DNA from: Tetrastigma voinierianum
Taxonomy: Eukaryota > Streptophyta > Magnoliopsida > Vitales > Vitaceae
Direction: 5' to 3'
NCBI GenBank assembly: GCA_016808115.1
Contig: JAEQBH010000898.1
Location: 62,001 to 126,000, forward strand
DNA length: 64,000 nucleotides
Shown here: piece by piece, positions 24,605 to 37,667 of the stretch
Layout: each line of letters opens with the position of its first letter
Position numbering within the stretch: position 1 is the first letter of the stretch
Notes under the pieces: generated by a model
What the model was told of the DNA's origin: nothing
What the model saw: only the letters and a program-made list of their open reading frames with translations
Database searches by the model: none
Program-made: the position numbers and the translations under genes

Positions 24605-25860
24605 CTTTTAATTATATCTCTTCAGCACATGTTTCTTTCCCTCATATGCAAGAGAGAAATATATTTTATCTTGAGACTTGCACTTTATAATACTTTTATA
24701 ATATTTTATTCTTTTTACTCAAATACATATAAATAATTTGTCTTTTTAATATACTTGAACTTTTCTAATGAATAGAATTATGTAAAATTAATGGTATATA
24801 TTCAAAGTAGATATAAATATGAAATTAATTTTAATGCATCAAATTAAAATTTTAAGAAAATTTCATTGTTTTTATTTATCCAACTATTTTTAAAAGGTAA
24901 AGCCCTTGTCAATTAGAATTGATGTATTAAAATACTTATACTAAGCTATCTAAATGCGATTTGTTATTCACAATTTTATTTCCCACCTAATGTAGGACAG
25001 AGCTCATTTGTATTTTCTACTCTTATCTTTATAGCATAGCTATTTTATAGCGAGGATGTGATTTTTAAGTAGATTCTTGCTTTGGAAATCAACTATTCCC
25101 CAAATCTTTTTATTTTCATTTTTAACTATTTAATGAATGTTTATTCCACAAAGATTTAGGTTTTATTTTGCTTTTTGGGTTGTTGTCGTTTTATCGACGT
25201 TTAGTTTCATCATTACGTTTTATGTCCGACGTGATCTTTGTCGTATTTGCAGCCTTTATCTGTGTGAGGCGATTTAGATAAACAAAGGCATGTTAATCGG
25301 TCGAGATATGAGTGTAGTCGTGATATATTTGAAGATTTAGATTCTGAGGATATTACAGTTACCTTTTATCAAATTTATATGACTATACGATTTATTATCT
25401 TTATTAAACTTGGATATTATTTAATCATATATGATTTTTAGTTATTTTATCTTGAATCTATCAGATTTATTACGAGGTTTGAATAAATAATGTTATTTTC
25501 CATAAAAAATTCACGATTTGTTATTACTGATGATTCATGTTGTTAAGAAAACTTAGGTTCAAAGGAGTTTCAATAAGAATACATAGGTATTAAAATGGGA
25601 GAAACATAAGGAAAAGCAAGTGGAAGTGTTAATATCCGGATGCCTTCTAACAATTGGCTAAACACTATCTTTCCAAGAAAGATTTTTCTTTTTGTGAAGC
25701 TAAGCACTTATCTAGGCGCTCTCTCCATTTCTTCAATGTTTCCCCCTTAATGGATACGGCATTTTCCCTATTTTTAGGCATCGGAATGTCAATCAGACGA
25801 TAGTGGCTGTATTGATTGGAATGTATCTAGAGAAACCTTGGCATTTTGTAGTTTTACTCA
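24605..25860. other. AT-rich intergenic DNA, nothing recognisable
   Basis: This is AT-rich sequence with short CG-bearing patches at 25180-25330. I see no gene, RNA or element termini. Confidence 0.5.
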
Positions 25861-25864
25861 CAGA

Positions 25865-26048
25865 AATGGGTTCACTTTTGGGGGCACTGGTGGGAGGCCA
25901 CGGCGGCATGGTAGCGTCCATTTGAATCTCAAAAACGGCAGGGAAGAAGAATTTCGAAGCCTTCTGATTCAGTAGATCCAACCACCGGCGGAGGTGGTTA
26001 CCGGTTTCCTCTGAGACAAGCTCTGACCGCCGGTTCTCTTGCTTTCAC
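25865..26048 (-). other. Possible first exon of an unrecognised gene or relic
   Basis: The minus strand stays open from a stop near 26050 to a good donor (GTGAGTAA) near 25862. It encodes RSELVSEETGNHLRRWLDLL, then a phenylalanine-rich stretch and DATMPPWPPTSAPKSEPIS. The composition is protein-like (charged then proline-rich), but there is no clear ATG at the start of the open stretch; the first in-frame ATG is inside, at DATMPP. I do not recognise the protein. Downstream exons were not found. It could be a gene relic or chance. Confidence 0.25.
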
Positions 26049-26667
26049 GGGAGATACTGGCTGCAACTCAGCCCGAACGCTACAGAAGAGAAATGCTAGA
26101 TTCTGATTCCTAGTTTTCAAGGTCAGTATGTCATCGCCTGCCTTGTGGTCTGTTTGGTTGGCAGAAAATCAGGAGTGGGCTTCACTGAAATTTCACTTCT
26201 AGTACACAGCCCCACCCGTTGTTTTTATGGTATGTTTAGTTTGCTGGGAAAATGTTTTAAAGGGAGAGAAATTGTTTTTCTGTATCATAAAAATCTCAAT
26301 TTAGTGAATCAGACTATAACTGTATCATTACTTGCAAGATTGGTAGCTCTCTTTCTTCTATTTTCTCATCCAAGCCAACAAGAGGATTTTCCTCTCTTTG
26401 AATACTTGGAATGCCAAAATTCAAAATTTTGACCTTAGGTTTATTTGAGAATTTATTGAATAAAGACATCCTCTTAAATGTGCTAGAAATAAGATTTAAA
26501 ATGCCTTATGTTCCCCAGTTTTCTAATCAAATAATTTAGTTACATGAATTTATGTCTAACAACTACTGCAAATGCTAAAGTAAGCGATAACTCATCAAAC
26601 CTACTCCAAAAATCAAAAATGTCTCTATCCTATGGGTTTTGTTGGGTTTGGCATATTCGGACAATGT

Positions 26668-26740
26668 GGAGGGTTTGCTAGTGCAACAAAGTTCAATTTT
26701 CTAGGCGGAGGGTTGCTAGTGCAACAAAGTTCAATTTTCT
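26668..26740. repeat. Tandem duplication, 34-35 bp unit, two copies
   Basis: Two adjacent units share GCTAGTGCAACAAAGTTCAA and TTTTCT. The first has one extra T. The unit is probably part of the decayed copia scrap that follows. Confidence 0.85.
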
Positions 26741-26849
26741 CTCTTGGCAGTGGCTTTGTTAACATATCAAATCTATTGTCACATCCTTATAAACTTTTCA
26801 AAGTTATAACTGCTTGTCATTTAAGACAATCTAAAGTCTAATGCTATCA

Positions 26850-27700
26850 GACTGAGTTGTGCTTTGATAGTGCATAAAAGGCAGAATTCTACCAAGGTGT
26901 ATGACACTCTGTCTATCATAAAACAACATATAATGGTCTTGTCTGAAACCAAGTTCTTAAATAAATTTCTTCATATAATGGTCTTGTCTGAAACCAAGTT
27001 CTTAAATAAATTTCTTCATCGACAACAATTCCTTGCAAGCTATTGTAATTGCAATAAATTCTAGTTCAATAGTTGAAAGTGCCACACACTTTTGCAACCT
27101 TAGTACATGACCACGAATCCTCTGTGAAGAAAGATGATCAAATAGCAAGTTGACTTGTGAAAATTAATATCTTGACCGTATCAACATTTTTATTACCAAT
27201 CGACTCAAATTCTCATGGCAGAGAAGCAAAGACTCATGTTGGAAGTATCTTGTAGGTATCTCATATCCATTTCATTGCATTTCAATACTCCTTTCCTGGA
27301 TTTGACAATTAATGGCATACTATACCAACTGTATAAGCTTTGTCTGGTCGTGTATTTATCATGATATACATTAGGCTTGCAACTACAGAGACATATGGAA
27401 CTCTTTCCATTTCTTCCTTCTCTTCATTGAGATAAGGCATGGTTGGTGTAATCTATGGCTGAGTTGCAAGAGGAGGAACTAGCCACTTAAGCCTTGTCCA
27501 TGTGTCCAGACCTTTAAGTACATTTTCCAGTATTACCTCTCTTGAGACGACAACAGTTTCTAACATATTTGTTTTGAGTGATTCTCATAACAAGGTGCGC
27601 TGTTTGCCCCTAAGTCCTTCACTTAGGAAAGACTCACTCGATTGCTTCATACTGACCTCGATTCAGACATTCTTATCTAACAATTAATATACTCACATCA
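26850..27700 (-). pseudogene. Ty1/copia RT end and RNase H start, fragment
   Basis: Reading minus from about 27700, the frames give RKDSLSEGL-like sequence, then LNEEKEEMERVPYVSVVASL and MYIMINTRPDKAYTVGI, followed by SNPGKEY. This matches the known junction of copia reverse transcriptase and RNase H (a pattern of VPYASAVGSLMYAM.CTRPDIA...G...R.L.NPGK.HW). Stops occur about every 20 residues. No LTRs or primer sites flank it, so it is an isolated fragment. Confidence 0.75.
26927..27018. repeat. 45-bp tandem duplication, two copies
   Basis: The unit begins CATATAATGGTCTTGTCTGA and is repeated perfectly with a 45-base period, which keeps a reading frame (15 codons). It lies inside the copia scrap. 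Confidence 0.9.
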
Positions 27701-29055
27701 GACTTATAAAAAAAAAAACGATTAATATATCATCCAACATGGGGGTAGTAGAGATTATAAAGTCATCCACTGGAAGGAATCTTTTCAAATGTGGCCGTGG
27801 GTGGCTGAACTTGCATACCATTTACTAAGTCGTTTATTTCAGAAGTGAGGCTTTTTCTTCAATTACCAAACATAATCATCTTTTCCTTGACTTTGAATCC
27901 TTTTCTTTGCCTTGTGCATATCTTGCCTCCAGTCAGATGGGATATCTAAGTTAAAGGTAGCTCTGAGACCAGAGAGTATTACGTGAATGGATGTGATTGG
28001 AGAGGAAGATTTCTTCAAGGTGTCAAATGCCTTTGTTCTAGTGATTCCATTGACAAGCTGGTCTAGCCCAACCTTGTATCTTGGGTGCAGTGTGTTCTCC
28101 TTGCTTCATGTTGTATGCAGTTTATTTTTTAGAGAGCTCTTAGTAGGAATGACACCATTCAACTTAAAATCATGAATTATCATGCCAAGAACTTCATCTC
28201 ATACTTATAGCCTCAATCCCTCTCTCTGCTGTATTTCACCTCTTGCCTTGGCTTCTTTAAGCTCCAGTTCTCCCCATTTAGTGAACATGGCGTTCTCTTT
28301 TAAGTGTACCTTGTGGAGAGGCAGTGACTCTTTGTAAGGACTATACAGGGTGGGATATAAAGGAGTGTCATTATAGTAGTGAGGTTGAGTCGTTGAGTCA
28401 TACGAATTTCTGCTTCCTATAGGCTCACGAATTACCACTTGCACCATGATGGTCATTTTGTGTCTCAACATCAAGTTGATCTGCCCATTGGTGTTGGGGG
28501 AATTATTTCTAAGTTAATAAATTTGTCATTGTTGACAGACTCTATTTTCTGCCCCACCTTTACCGGTGTTGCTGTGATCTTCCGCTTAATTTATTCTTGC
28601 ATCTTCAAGTTCAGCTACTTGTAGATGGATCATATAATCCATGCAAATTGATTTTAACCATGACCGATGTTGGGCGCGATGTTAGCAATGGCGTCAAACA
28701 AACTTGAGGGCACCAAGAGAGTTAATTCGTTTAACATGGTATGACGGAGCCTAGTTTATTGAGGTCTTGGATTGAGCCACCTACATGCGATTTATTCCCC
28801 CATTTATTGATTTGGAAGTCTGGAGGACATTTCTATTTGGTTTTGTTTGGCTCTCACGTGCGGGTATGGGGCTGCCTTGGGGAGAAGATGTTAGGTGTTA
28901 TGATATTAGTATTAATTTCTCGAATCCTCTGAGCAGGAACTTGGGAGGGGAGAGATGGTCGTTTAACCCAAGCGAAAGGAAGCTACACATTAGTGTGTCT
29001 TTACATCAAGCTTGGACCTTTCATTTTTTAGAGATGTACCTGAGGCCTTGCATGT
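27701..29055. other. Unassigned degraded DNA
   Basis: The only protein-like stretch is on the minus strand at 28474-28205 (89 codons), with a tyrosine-rich part and MFTKWGELELKEAKARGEI near the end, a charged, helical-looking tail. I do not recognise it and cannot say whether it is element or host. The remainder shows no features. Confidence 0.35.
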
Positions 29056-29261
29056 TGTAAAAACCGAGAGGAGGAGAAGAGTTGGAGGAATGAATTCCCT
29101 TGGGTTTTCATCGATTCATCATACGTATATATATATCTGAGAAGGTTAGACTATACATTTGGTAAGTCGATCTACTTTCTTCCTAAAGCGGTTGCACAAC
29201 CTACAGTAAAGTATCACAATGAGATACATACGATATATAAAGTATGATACATCTTTATAAC
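29056..29261 (-). repeat. LTR of copia 29056-33891, 3' LTR
   Basis: Starts TGTAAAAACCGAGAGGAGG and ends TTTATAAC on the plus strand, followed at once by the complement of the polypurine tract. It shares GAAGAGTTGGAGGAATGAAT with the partner LTR. Confidence 0.8.
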
Positions 29262-29539
29262 CTCCCCTCGAGTTGGAGCATAAATGTTAATCATTTCCCG
29301 ACTTATTTACATAGATAACTAACGGTCTCCACTTGGGGCCTTTGTGAAGTATCATCTAAACATTCTCAGTCTCTCCGTATCCCATACCAAATCAGAGTTG
29401 TATTTTCCTCACCAGATAGAGTAATGATGTCTACATGTGTTTAGTTAGTTAAATGGAGGCAGCGAGTTAAGTTATGAAATATGAAGACCACAGTTTGTCA
29501 CCCAGGGCTTTGTGGGTGAGGTTTAATCTGAGCTTGGCT

Positions 29540-29704
29540 GAGTTGATGGGCGTGTCTCACCTTATTATTTGTGTCATTTGCTCTGTATTCGGACGCTGCA
29601 CGGATCGAGAGAGCGACACTTTGTTTCACCTCATCCCTTGAATTAAATTCCCAAACAATCACCACGGTAACCGAAAGTGGACCTCTATGCTCTGCTAGAT
29701 CCAC
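29540..29704 (-). pseudogene. copia RNase H trace
   Basis: The minus strand reads KQSVALSIRAASEYRA, a decayed form of the RNase H motif KQ..VA.SS.EAEYRA of copia elements. No intact frame continues on either side. It confirms that the element is read right to left. Confidence 0.65.
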
Positions 29705-32700
29705 ACACTTGTTCGCATCCGTGAAACACTGGGTCTCTAATACTACGCAAATTCTATATAAAATACCATATCACAGGAACTCCTTTCAAGTAACATAGAA
29801 TTTGTTCTCTGACCTTGATGATCAACTTTTGGAAGACATATATTGGCTTGTTTAGCAGATGTCACGATATCGGGGGCATGTGCATAAGGTAAGTTCGACT
29901 TCCCGACCGACTTTCATATCTCTTAGGGTCTTGAACAAATTCGCCTTCTCTAGTAAGATATGATTTGTCATGCTGAGGTAGCGTAATTTGTTGCCAATTT
30001 TCCTTTTTTCAGGGCTGATAGATCCAGTACATATTTCATTTTAAAGGATAAGGATTCCACGTTTTGCTCCCATGTTGCTCCTCATAATTTCTGACACCTA
30101 AAGTATTTTTAGCATTTCCTAAGTCCTTTGTATGAATTTGGCCGAAGAAAGGACTTAGTGAAGATATCTGCCATATCACTCCAGTGTGATAATATCACTC
30201 AACATACACACAGCGAACAAGATGATTTACGCCGGAATTTACGCAAAGGGAAGACGAATTATTAGATTTGCTCTTCTGCATGCCAAATTTCTCAATCTTC
30301 CTTTAGTTTGCCCAAACCATTGCACGAATACTCTATTTTAAACATATAATGATTTTGAGAGATGTGATAAACTCACTACGATCTCCTCTTGGGCAACAAA
30401 CTGCATATAAACTTCTTCTCTGAGGATCCGTGATTTAATATCAAGTCAGGAGGTCCCAAATGCATGAGTGGCTACCAGAGATATAAATAATTAATATAGA
30501 AGTAAACTTGGCAACCGATGGTGAAAGTACTCTAATCCACCCCATGTCTACAGTACGCCCAGCAACAAGGCGCCTTCAACTTAGCAATTGATATCACATC
30601 TAGATTAACCTTTCACATTGTACATAACCACCGCATAACCAATGACTTTCTTCCCAATGCAACATACTGCATAAGTCCTAAGTACCATTATTTCCAAGAT
30701 ACATCTATCTCCTCTATCACAACATGCAAACTATGAACTAAAACAAAACTGTTGGCAATGAAATAGAGCCCAAGGAAGCAATAAAGGAACAAGAATGAAT
30801 TGGCCAATATTATAAGAGAAAATGAGGGAAATTGACAGAGTACACTCAACGCTTACCTTCTTCACGTAGAGCGATAGGAAGACTGTTTATCAGAACCTGG
30901 ATTTGATGTCAAAGTACCAAGGAGGGCCTCAGATCTGGGGTGTAAAGTACGTATATACCCGGTGCAGATAAAGAGGTTTCGGTCGGGGCGATAACAGAAG
31001 CAGAGTTGACAGGCAAGAGTATAAACCAACAACCACTCACACCCCCTGACTAGGTGGATCATCTGAGAAAAAGAAGTATTCTCAATAAATGTGACATCAA
31101 TAGTAAACTATGTGCACTTGTGAAGATTTGCACACAACACCTACAATTCCTTCCCGAACTCGAGCAACAAAGGAAGATACACTTCAATGACTTAGACTTA
31201 GTTTAATATAAGATGAAATATCCTAAACAAATGTAAATACACCAAATACTGAATTTAATGGGAAACCAAAGATTTATGGGGAAAGATAGTTTGAAACTTA
31301 AAAACAATCCAAGACAGAGAGAAGACATCTAATATTTAAAAAACAACATGGAAACAATATTGAGCCTAAAAATGCTTAGGCATGTGCATTTGAAAGTTCG
31401 TCAGAGCCTACAATTTCGTTAGGCTGCCTGCTATTCAAAGAACTCCATTTATGATAGAAAGAGTATCACCACGCATGTCCTGATAGATGTTAATGAGCAT
31501 GAATGATTGAAATTGTTCTTGGCCAAATTTTCTTTAGTACTTCATCACTTCAGATTCTTGGAACAAAAATGAAACTTTGAGTAGAATTTCTGTTAATAAA
31601 AAGCATCAAGTGAGAAAATAACTTCGGTCGGTTTTTCATTAAATATAACCAAAGCTGTCGTAAACAATTCACATTGATAATGTAACAAAATATCGGTTGC
31701 AAATGGGGACACAATCAGATACGATCCCACACATCCTGAATGGATTTAACTGGAAGGTATAAATTGGGGCTGGGTTTATCGAATTCAGGACGGAACTGCG
31801 ATTTACGATGCTTAGCAATCATGCAGGTAGATCTGGTTAACTAAGGACACAGACAAGTCGGAAAAAACCTGGATACAATTTCTTCAATAGAGGAAGAGAG
31901 GGGTAGCCCAATCTGCAATGAGTCTCAAATGGTGCAGAACCTACAGCACAGTCCCCTGACACAGATCATGATGGACCCCACTCATGTCCCCTACCACACT
32001 CATTCACTCATATGATCCCTGTAAGAGACAAAATCAGAAAGAATGAAATGATAATACTTAAGAGCTCAGTTACCAGTCACAAATACCAAATTGTTAAAAA
32101 TCAAAACTCGTCAAGATAGTGGAATCAAGAGGAAAATGGTGCCTAATCAAGAACTATGACTATGATCCATTTGCCAAAGTGATCGAGGGAAGGTTTAGAC
32201 TAAAGGTAGAAAATATACATCGAACACCCGCCAGTGATATGTGGCTCCAAAACCAAATTATGACTTACTGAGACTAAGAAGAGACGAGGCATGTGGCTCA
32301 AGCTACCACCGATAGCTTGTAATCTATGATGAGATCAATGACTCTCGTACAAGTGAACTCCGCTTGGTCTGTCACTGAGAACTAACCGACAAATCAAATT
32401 CCACTGATGAGGCTATAAGAGCAGACTTAAATCTCCCGATCTCGCTCAACTTCATACCTGGGGACTACATGTCTATTAAAGCATTGTGAATAAGGCCACA
32501 ACCCTCTCTAGAGCCAGTCTCTCCGCGTTACCTCCCACACTGATATTTATAACGGCTTTTCCGACTCACCACCGGTTTCAATTTAACGAGAGCAATGGTT
32601 CATCAAGGTATGGAGATGCGCGAGACATTTCTATGCGCAGCATTCACGAACCGCTTCCGTTTAAACTCGTAATGGACATAATCCATTTCAACCCACCATA

Positions 32701-33699
32701 CTCAAAAGCGGGAGGGCTACTTAAAGCTCACTACATCATCATCTTTCCCGTCGATTCGCTGTAGACTAACATCCTGACTAAAGCGGGTAATAGCAATAAT
32801 TTAGTTCCCTCATGTTCTTTTATAGTCTCACAAAAATCCCGTAAGCGATCGATCTTTTGTTTCTCAGAGTTTTATAAAAAGCTTCTCGACTCACATCAAA
32901 TACGCGGTAAATATTCCCTCTAGAATACACAAATTCCAAATAATCCAATAGCTCCTTAACAAACTCACGCTGATTAATGAGAGCAAGTACTTTTACCACA
33001 CGGAATTACTTAATTTGGGAGAAAGAGACTTACCATCCTCCAAATGCATCGTTCTTTCTGAATCACTATTAGGATGGTCCTTATCAAGATGACTGGCCAT
33101 ACCTAATACTAGCAGAGTAATGACTGTTTACACCAACTAAAGTAATCGGGGACTAGTTTATTTGTCCCGATGATTTCGACATCATCAGACCACCTCTGGG
33201 TCGAAATCGCTTCTTTACCGCCTGAATCACTTAATAGGAAGCTGCAGTGGGAGATCGTGCAATAAAAAGTACCTCTATAAGTCAAAGACTCAAAAAATCT
33301 CATAGAAACCCTAGGGCAAAGAGGGTCAGTGGGACACAAAACCACCAAAAGTAGCGCATCTAGTACCAAATCGAAGCCAAGTGGATGTGAAGGCGTCCCC
33401 GCCGACGCCGACGACATCGGCCGAGAGGCCCGCCTAACAAGCCCCCGCCACGCCTGCCACGAGCGCCTCGCGGTGGCTTCGGAAATGCGGTGCGGTGCCG
33501 AGTTCCATGCGCGTGGCTCGCCACCATTTTCTTGTAGGTGCCGCTGGCGGCCTACAAAGTTCCCCAGGCCTGGCCATGAGATCCCATTCTCTCGAAATAG
33601 GTGTTTAAAAACAACACCCCCTCACGCCCTCTTGAGCACTCCGAAACTGCCTGGCAAGTAGTCAAAATCCTCCTAACTGGTTCCTGTGGCTCGATACCA

Positions 33700-33891
33700 T
33701 GTAGAAACCAAAGAGGAGAAGAGTTGGAGGAATGAATTCCCTGAATTTCCAATAATGATTCATCATACATATATATAAGAAAGGACTAATATTAATAGGT
33801 AAGGCAATTTACTTTCCTAAACTAAGCATAACCCTATGCGTTATCCTAATGAGATACAAACAATATGTAAAGTATGATACGTACTATAACA
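33700..33891 (-). repeat. LTR of copia 29056-33891, 5' LTR
   Basis: Starts TGTAGAAACCAAAGAGGAG and ends ACTATAACA on the plus strand. The primer-site complement TGGCTCGATACCA lies directly to its left. Confidence 0.8.
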
Positions 33892-33896
33892 CATCT

Positions 33897-35009
33897 AAAA
33901 ATTTGCAAGTGATCATAGGAAATATCTTTGTCTACTTAAACTTTGTTTGGCTCATCAAATTGCAAAGGAACAAAAGGTCAGAGATTCAACACATGAACCA
34001 TTTATATCCAAAGCCTCACCCCGTAAAGATGGTGGCATCCTTGCTTGTGAAAGCAAACATCTCACGCTCTCAATCAATGTCCTATTCATTCTTCTAGTCA
34101 AACCATTCAGATGTGGTATCTTTGGAGGAGTCTTTTGATGACAGATACCTTGTTGCTTGTAATACTAGTCAAATGGTCCTTAATGTTTCAGTCAAACATA
34201 AAACATTTGACGCAGACTATCAACCAATACGGTGCTCAAAGGTCAGGCAACAATATAAATTGTAAACGTGAGGTATAGAAGGAGTTGATATCTGGTCTGA
34301 GACTCACATCACACCAGACATAGGGAAAATTGTTCACTAAGCTGCCGCCTTCTGCAGCTCAGATGCTCCATAGCCAAACCAGGTGCATCCACTAAACCTA
34401 GGTGAGCCTCGGACTCTCCCCTGGGACCCAAACCTCAAAAATTGTCGCCTGTCACAACCAGCACTGAGTAATCTAATACATTCAACCAGATAAAAAAATC
34501 AAGCCAAGGATCATCTGCGTCTACCACACATCCTGAGATTTGCCCTAACCAACTGAGCACCTTGACGTGCTTTCTGGTTGTTAACTCAGAACTGTGTGAT
34601 AGGAACATATATACATTTTGTCTTTCTTAGAAGTAACAGAAGAGACCTCTGGCTTATCCAGCGTCGCCAATCTGGGTTGCCAACAGCGTAATATGCAGAC
34701 TTGAGCTGTGAGAATGGGGAAAGCCCCTTGGTGCAATTACTCAGGAATGTGCGGTTGAATTTGTTTGATCCAAATTTCAGCCTGTACCTTTTCTTTCCTA
34801 TTTTGTTAATATTTTCTATTATATCCACAATTTTGTTGTGCTTGTCTTTTTGGAAAATGTTAGATAGGTCATTGATTCATTGCAACAACCTTTTCAACGC
34901 ATTCATGTCATTTCAAGATTCTTTGTAATCTTCTGTTTATCTAAATATGGGTTTCTTTCTTTTAACCAAAATCCTTCTCTCTTAGGAAATCATGGATGCT
35001 CTGTTCAAC
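33897..35009. other. Unassigned DNA upstream of the Mpv17-like relic
   Basis: I see no recognisable coding sequence here. Missing 5' exons of the downstream relic were looked for and not found. Confidence 0.4.
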
Positions 35010-35569
35010 CTCATGATTTGGCTCCGAAGCCTCCCGGATTAGCTTTTGCGACTTCTTCCTTTATGGTCCTGGTTCTTATGCATGGTAACAATATCTTGAT
35101 CAGTGCCTCACCAAGCAAACTTCAGAGAACCCTGTTGTTGAAGGTATTTTTTTCTTGATTTTCACGTGAGATTTTTTTTTTTCTTTCACAATGACTAAAG
35201 GAAAATCCAGAGACTTTAAGGAATTAACTCTAAAATTCACTCCCTTTCAGGTTTTATTAAACCAAATTGTGCTCGTCCATCTGTTGTTGCTGTTGTTTTC
35301 GTGGCTGGAATTAATATATGGCTAGAAAGCTCAGAGCTTCCAAATAAGTACCAGAAAGATGCCATTCCCACACTAATTACAGGTAAAAAATCTCTTTAGA
35401 AATCTGTTTAGCTTGACAGTAGATTTATGATTCATGTGCTTTCAGTTACTAATTTGATTCCCATGCAGGATTTAGATATGGTTGATTCATTTATAGAGTT
35501 TTGACATTGTAATTTTGATTTCTGTGCAGGATATAAGTTCTGGGTCCCTGTCAGTGTGTTGAACTTTTG
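35010..35569 (+). pseudogene. Mpv17/PMP22 family gene relic
   Basis: Three exon-like pieces join in phase. Exon to 35143: ...FFLYGPGSYAW, stop, QYLDQCL; intron 35144-35250 (GT...AG). Exon 35251-35382: ...RPSVVAVVFVAGINIWLESS then LPNKYQKDAIPTLITG. Intron 35383-35529. Exon 35530-35569: GYKFWVPVSVLNFW, before a donor at 35570. The GPGSYAW, LP.KYQKDA.PTL and FW.PVSVLNFW signatures are those of Mpv17/PMP22 membrane proteins of peroxisome, mitochondrion or plastid. The codon after GPGSYAW is TAA (35086-35088), where the family has tyrosine. First exons and the C-terminal exon were not found. It is probably a dead copy; the exact phase match of both introns shows it was a genomic, not processed, duplicate. 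Confidence 0.7.
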
Positions 35570-36800
35570 GTAAATTTTCTCTACTTTTCCATTTGAATCG
35601 AAGTGTTGAGGATCTATTTCGAAAACAGAAAGTACCATGGAAAGAGTTAAAAATAGATGGAAAATTGAAATTCTCTTATTTGTTTTGTAATGCAAAATAT
35701 GGACAATAAAATATGATCAAAATTATTTGAAAATAGAACATTTTCAAATTGTTCATTATCATCTATTAGAAAAGGAATAAAATAGAGTAATTTTATTTTC
35801 TTCTTTTCTTTTTTGTTCTTTGTCTGTTCCCTTACAGTTTTTGAAATCCAGTCAAGTCTTTGACAAATTATAATGATCCTCAGTATGCTTAACTTGGTGC
35901 CTTCAAAAATGAATAAACCATGGAGTATCCATCAAATCTACTTTGAAATGGATTGGGTTAAATTTTATGGGGAAGAAGAAAATAATCTTACTATCCACAT
36001 TACTCAATATGGATATCCCCAGCTTGTGCTATATGGCCTTGTGGGTAAGTCTTACAATTTAGCACAACTCTCTTTGAGTTTGGAAAGGCTGCAACCATTG
36101 TATTTAGCTACCGCACATTTAGCTGCCAATTTGCCAACTTAGAGCAATTTCGGCAGATTGTTGGTGATGAAAAAAAGGAAACAACATTTATAATTACTGT
36201 TTTACCAATTTGACACAAAATTTAAATTATTAGGTAAGAAGCCATCACTATACATCAAATTCACTTAGGCTAAAAGCCTAACTCCTTGCTTCATAGAAAG
36301 CCTTCTCTGAGTTCGCATATGGTGTCAAAAAATGAGAGAAATAAACATCAATGAGGTTCAAACTTTAATGACCCATCATAAGAGTAAGGATACCACATAA
36401 GCTACCAAGTGACTTCCTCCATGACCTTCATAGCTTAGCAGGCTTTTAGATTTTATTTATGGGAGATTATGAATGCAAATCTTGCTGATATTTATTTTTT
36501 CCATATATTGAGCCCATGTGTAAGCCTAAAATGGAAGACCATGTGCGAGGTGGGATGTTAAAAGATGTTATTTTGCTTGATATGCCTAGTTGGGTCATTA
36601 CTTAATAGCTTAAGCTTCTTGGGTCAAATTGTTATTAAATGTGGTATCAAAGTTTTGGTTGACTAGAGATATTAGTTAAAGTCCTTCTAGGTTTTTAGTT
36701 GATATCTTATTTTGCAAAGTTCACTTTAATTAATGATTTGCATGCTGGCATATTCGAACAAACATGTGAGTGAGAACAAATTATGAAGTGTCATGTCTAC
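35570..36800. other. Unassigned intergenic DNA
   Basis: The expected last exon of the Mpv17 relic is not seen. A plus-strand open stretch at 35873-36142 is protein-like in parts (MNKPWSIHQIYFEMDWVKFY) but has no homology I recognise. Confidence 0.4.
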
Positions 36801-36805
36801 ATATT

Positions 36806-37110
36806 CAGTATCATATATCTAAGACAACTCTTAAATTACATAATACCTGATGCACCTTACATCTTTGATGTGTGCATAGTTCTAACCCCCCAGATCTCTC
36901 CCAACGCCACGACATGTTACATTCCTCATTTGACAACATTTAACATCTCTTAGTACATCAATATCATATATCTAAGACAACTCTTAAATTACATAACACC
37001 TGATGCACCTTATATCCTTGATGTGTGCATAGGTCTATACTCCCCTTGCATCTCTCCCAATGCCACAATGCTACATCATTTGGATAAATATTTATCTCTT
37101 AGTACATTTG
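36806..37110. repeat. 153-bp tandem duplication, two copies
   Basis: Both units contain TCATATATCTAAGACAACTC, TTAAATTACATAA and TGATGTGTGCATAG; the period is 153 bases. They differ by several substitutions. No coding content is seen. Confidence 0.85.
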
Positions 37111-37520
37111 GTCACTAAGGTGTCCGTGGAACATGGTTGCACACACTTAGTGGATGTTGAGGGGGCTCTCCTATTTTACACCTTGTTAAGGTGACATTGT
37201 ATTTTCCTCAGGATGATTTTTCATTCCTTTTAGGAAAGAAGAAATCTTTCAAAATGGTTGGGGTTTGGATTATATCCTGTACTTCTCAAAGGTGCTGATT
37301 GACACAAGCTTTGATGTCGCACGCCCGCTTATCATGAGCAAGAGTGAGGGGTTTGGAAATGAACTGTATGTCTGGGCTAGAATCGCCTTCCTAGTGCTTT
37401 GCTGAATGCTGTAGGATTTGTTGGAGTCTTGATTTGATATTTGGAGGTAGAGCCTTGATAAATCAGGTCCCTTGTGGCTAAAATGAGAGTGTGGTAGAAG
37501 CATTGTCTTTTCATGACATG

Positions 37521-37667
37521 TGTGAAGAGAGAAAAATAAAGAATCCCTAATATTATTATTTTCCACAGAAAAAATTATTCTCCTATCTACATTACATATT
37601 GGACTTATATATATAGGACTCACAATACAGTAAGACAATAAAGGAAAAGACTGTACAATATCTAACA
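37521..37667 (-). repeat. 3' LTR of copia 37521-42334
   Basis: TGTGAAGAGAG...CTAACA, with a TATATATATAGGACT box-like stretch. Preceded by TSD ACATG. Confidence 0.9.

Larger units (their letters stand above)
29056..33891 (-). mobile_element. Ty1/copia element with short LTRs, strongly decayed
   Basis: Direct repeats of about 200 bp (29056-29261 and 33700-33891) bound a 4.4 kb interior. Next to the left LTR is CCTCCCCTCGAG, the complement of a polypurine tract; next to the right LTR the minus strand reads TGGTATCGAGCC, a near match to the initiator-Met primer site TGGTATCAGAGC. Both fix minus orientation. The flanks CATGT (29051-29055) and CATCT (33892-33896) are a target duplication differing by one base. 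The coding region is almost unreadable; an RNase H trace is at 29704-29540. TG...CA ends fit, except that the left LTR has lost its last A. Confidence 0.8.

Noticed and set aside
33329..33661. 110-codon plus-strand frame, basic and cysteine-rich
   Set aside because: It lies in antisense over the 5' interior of the copia element at 29056-33891, with no protein family match.
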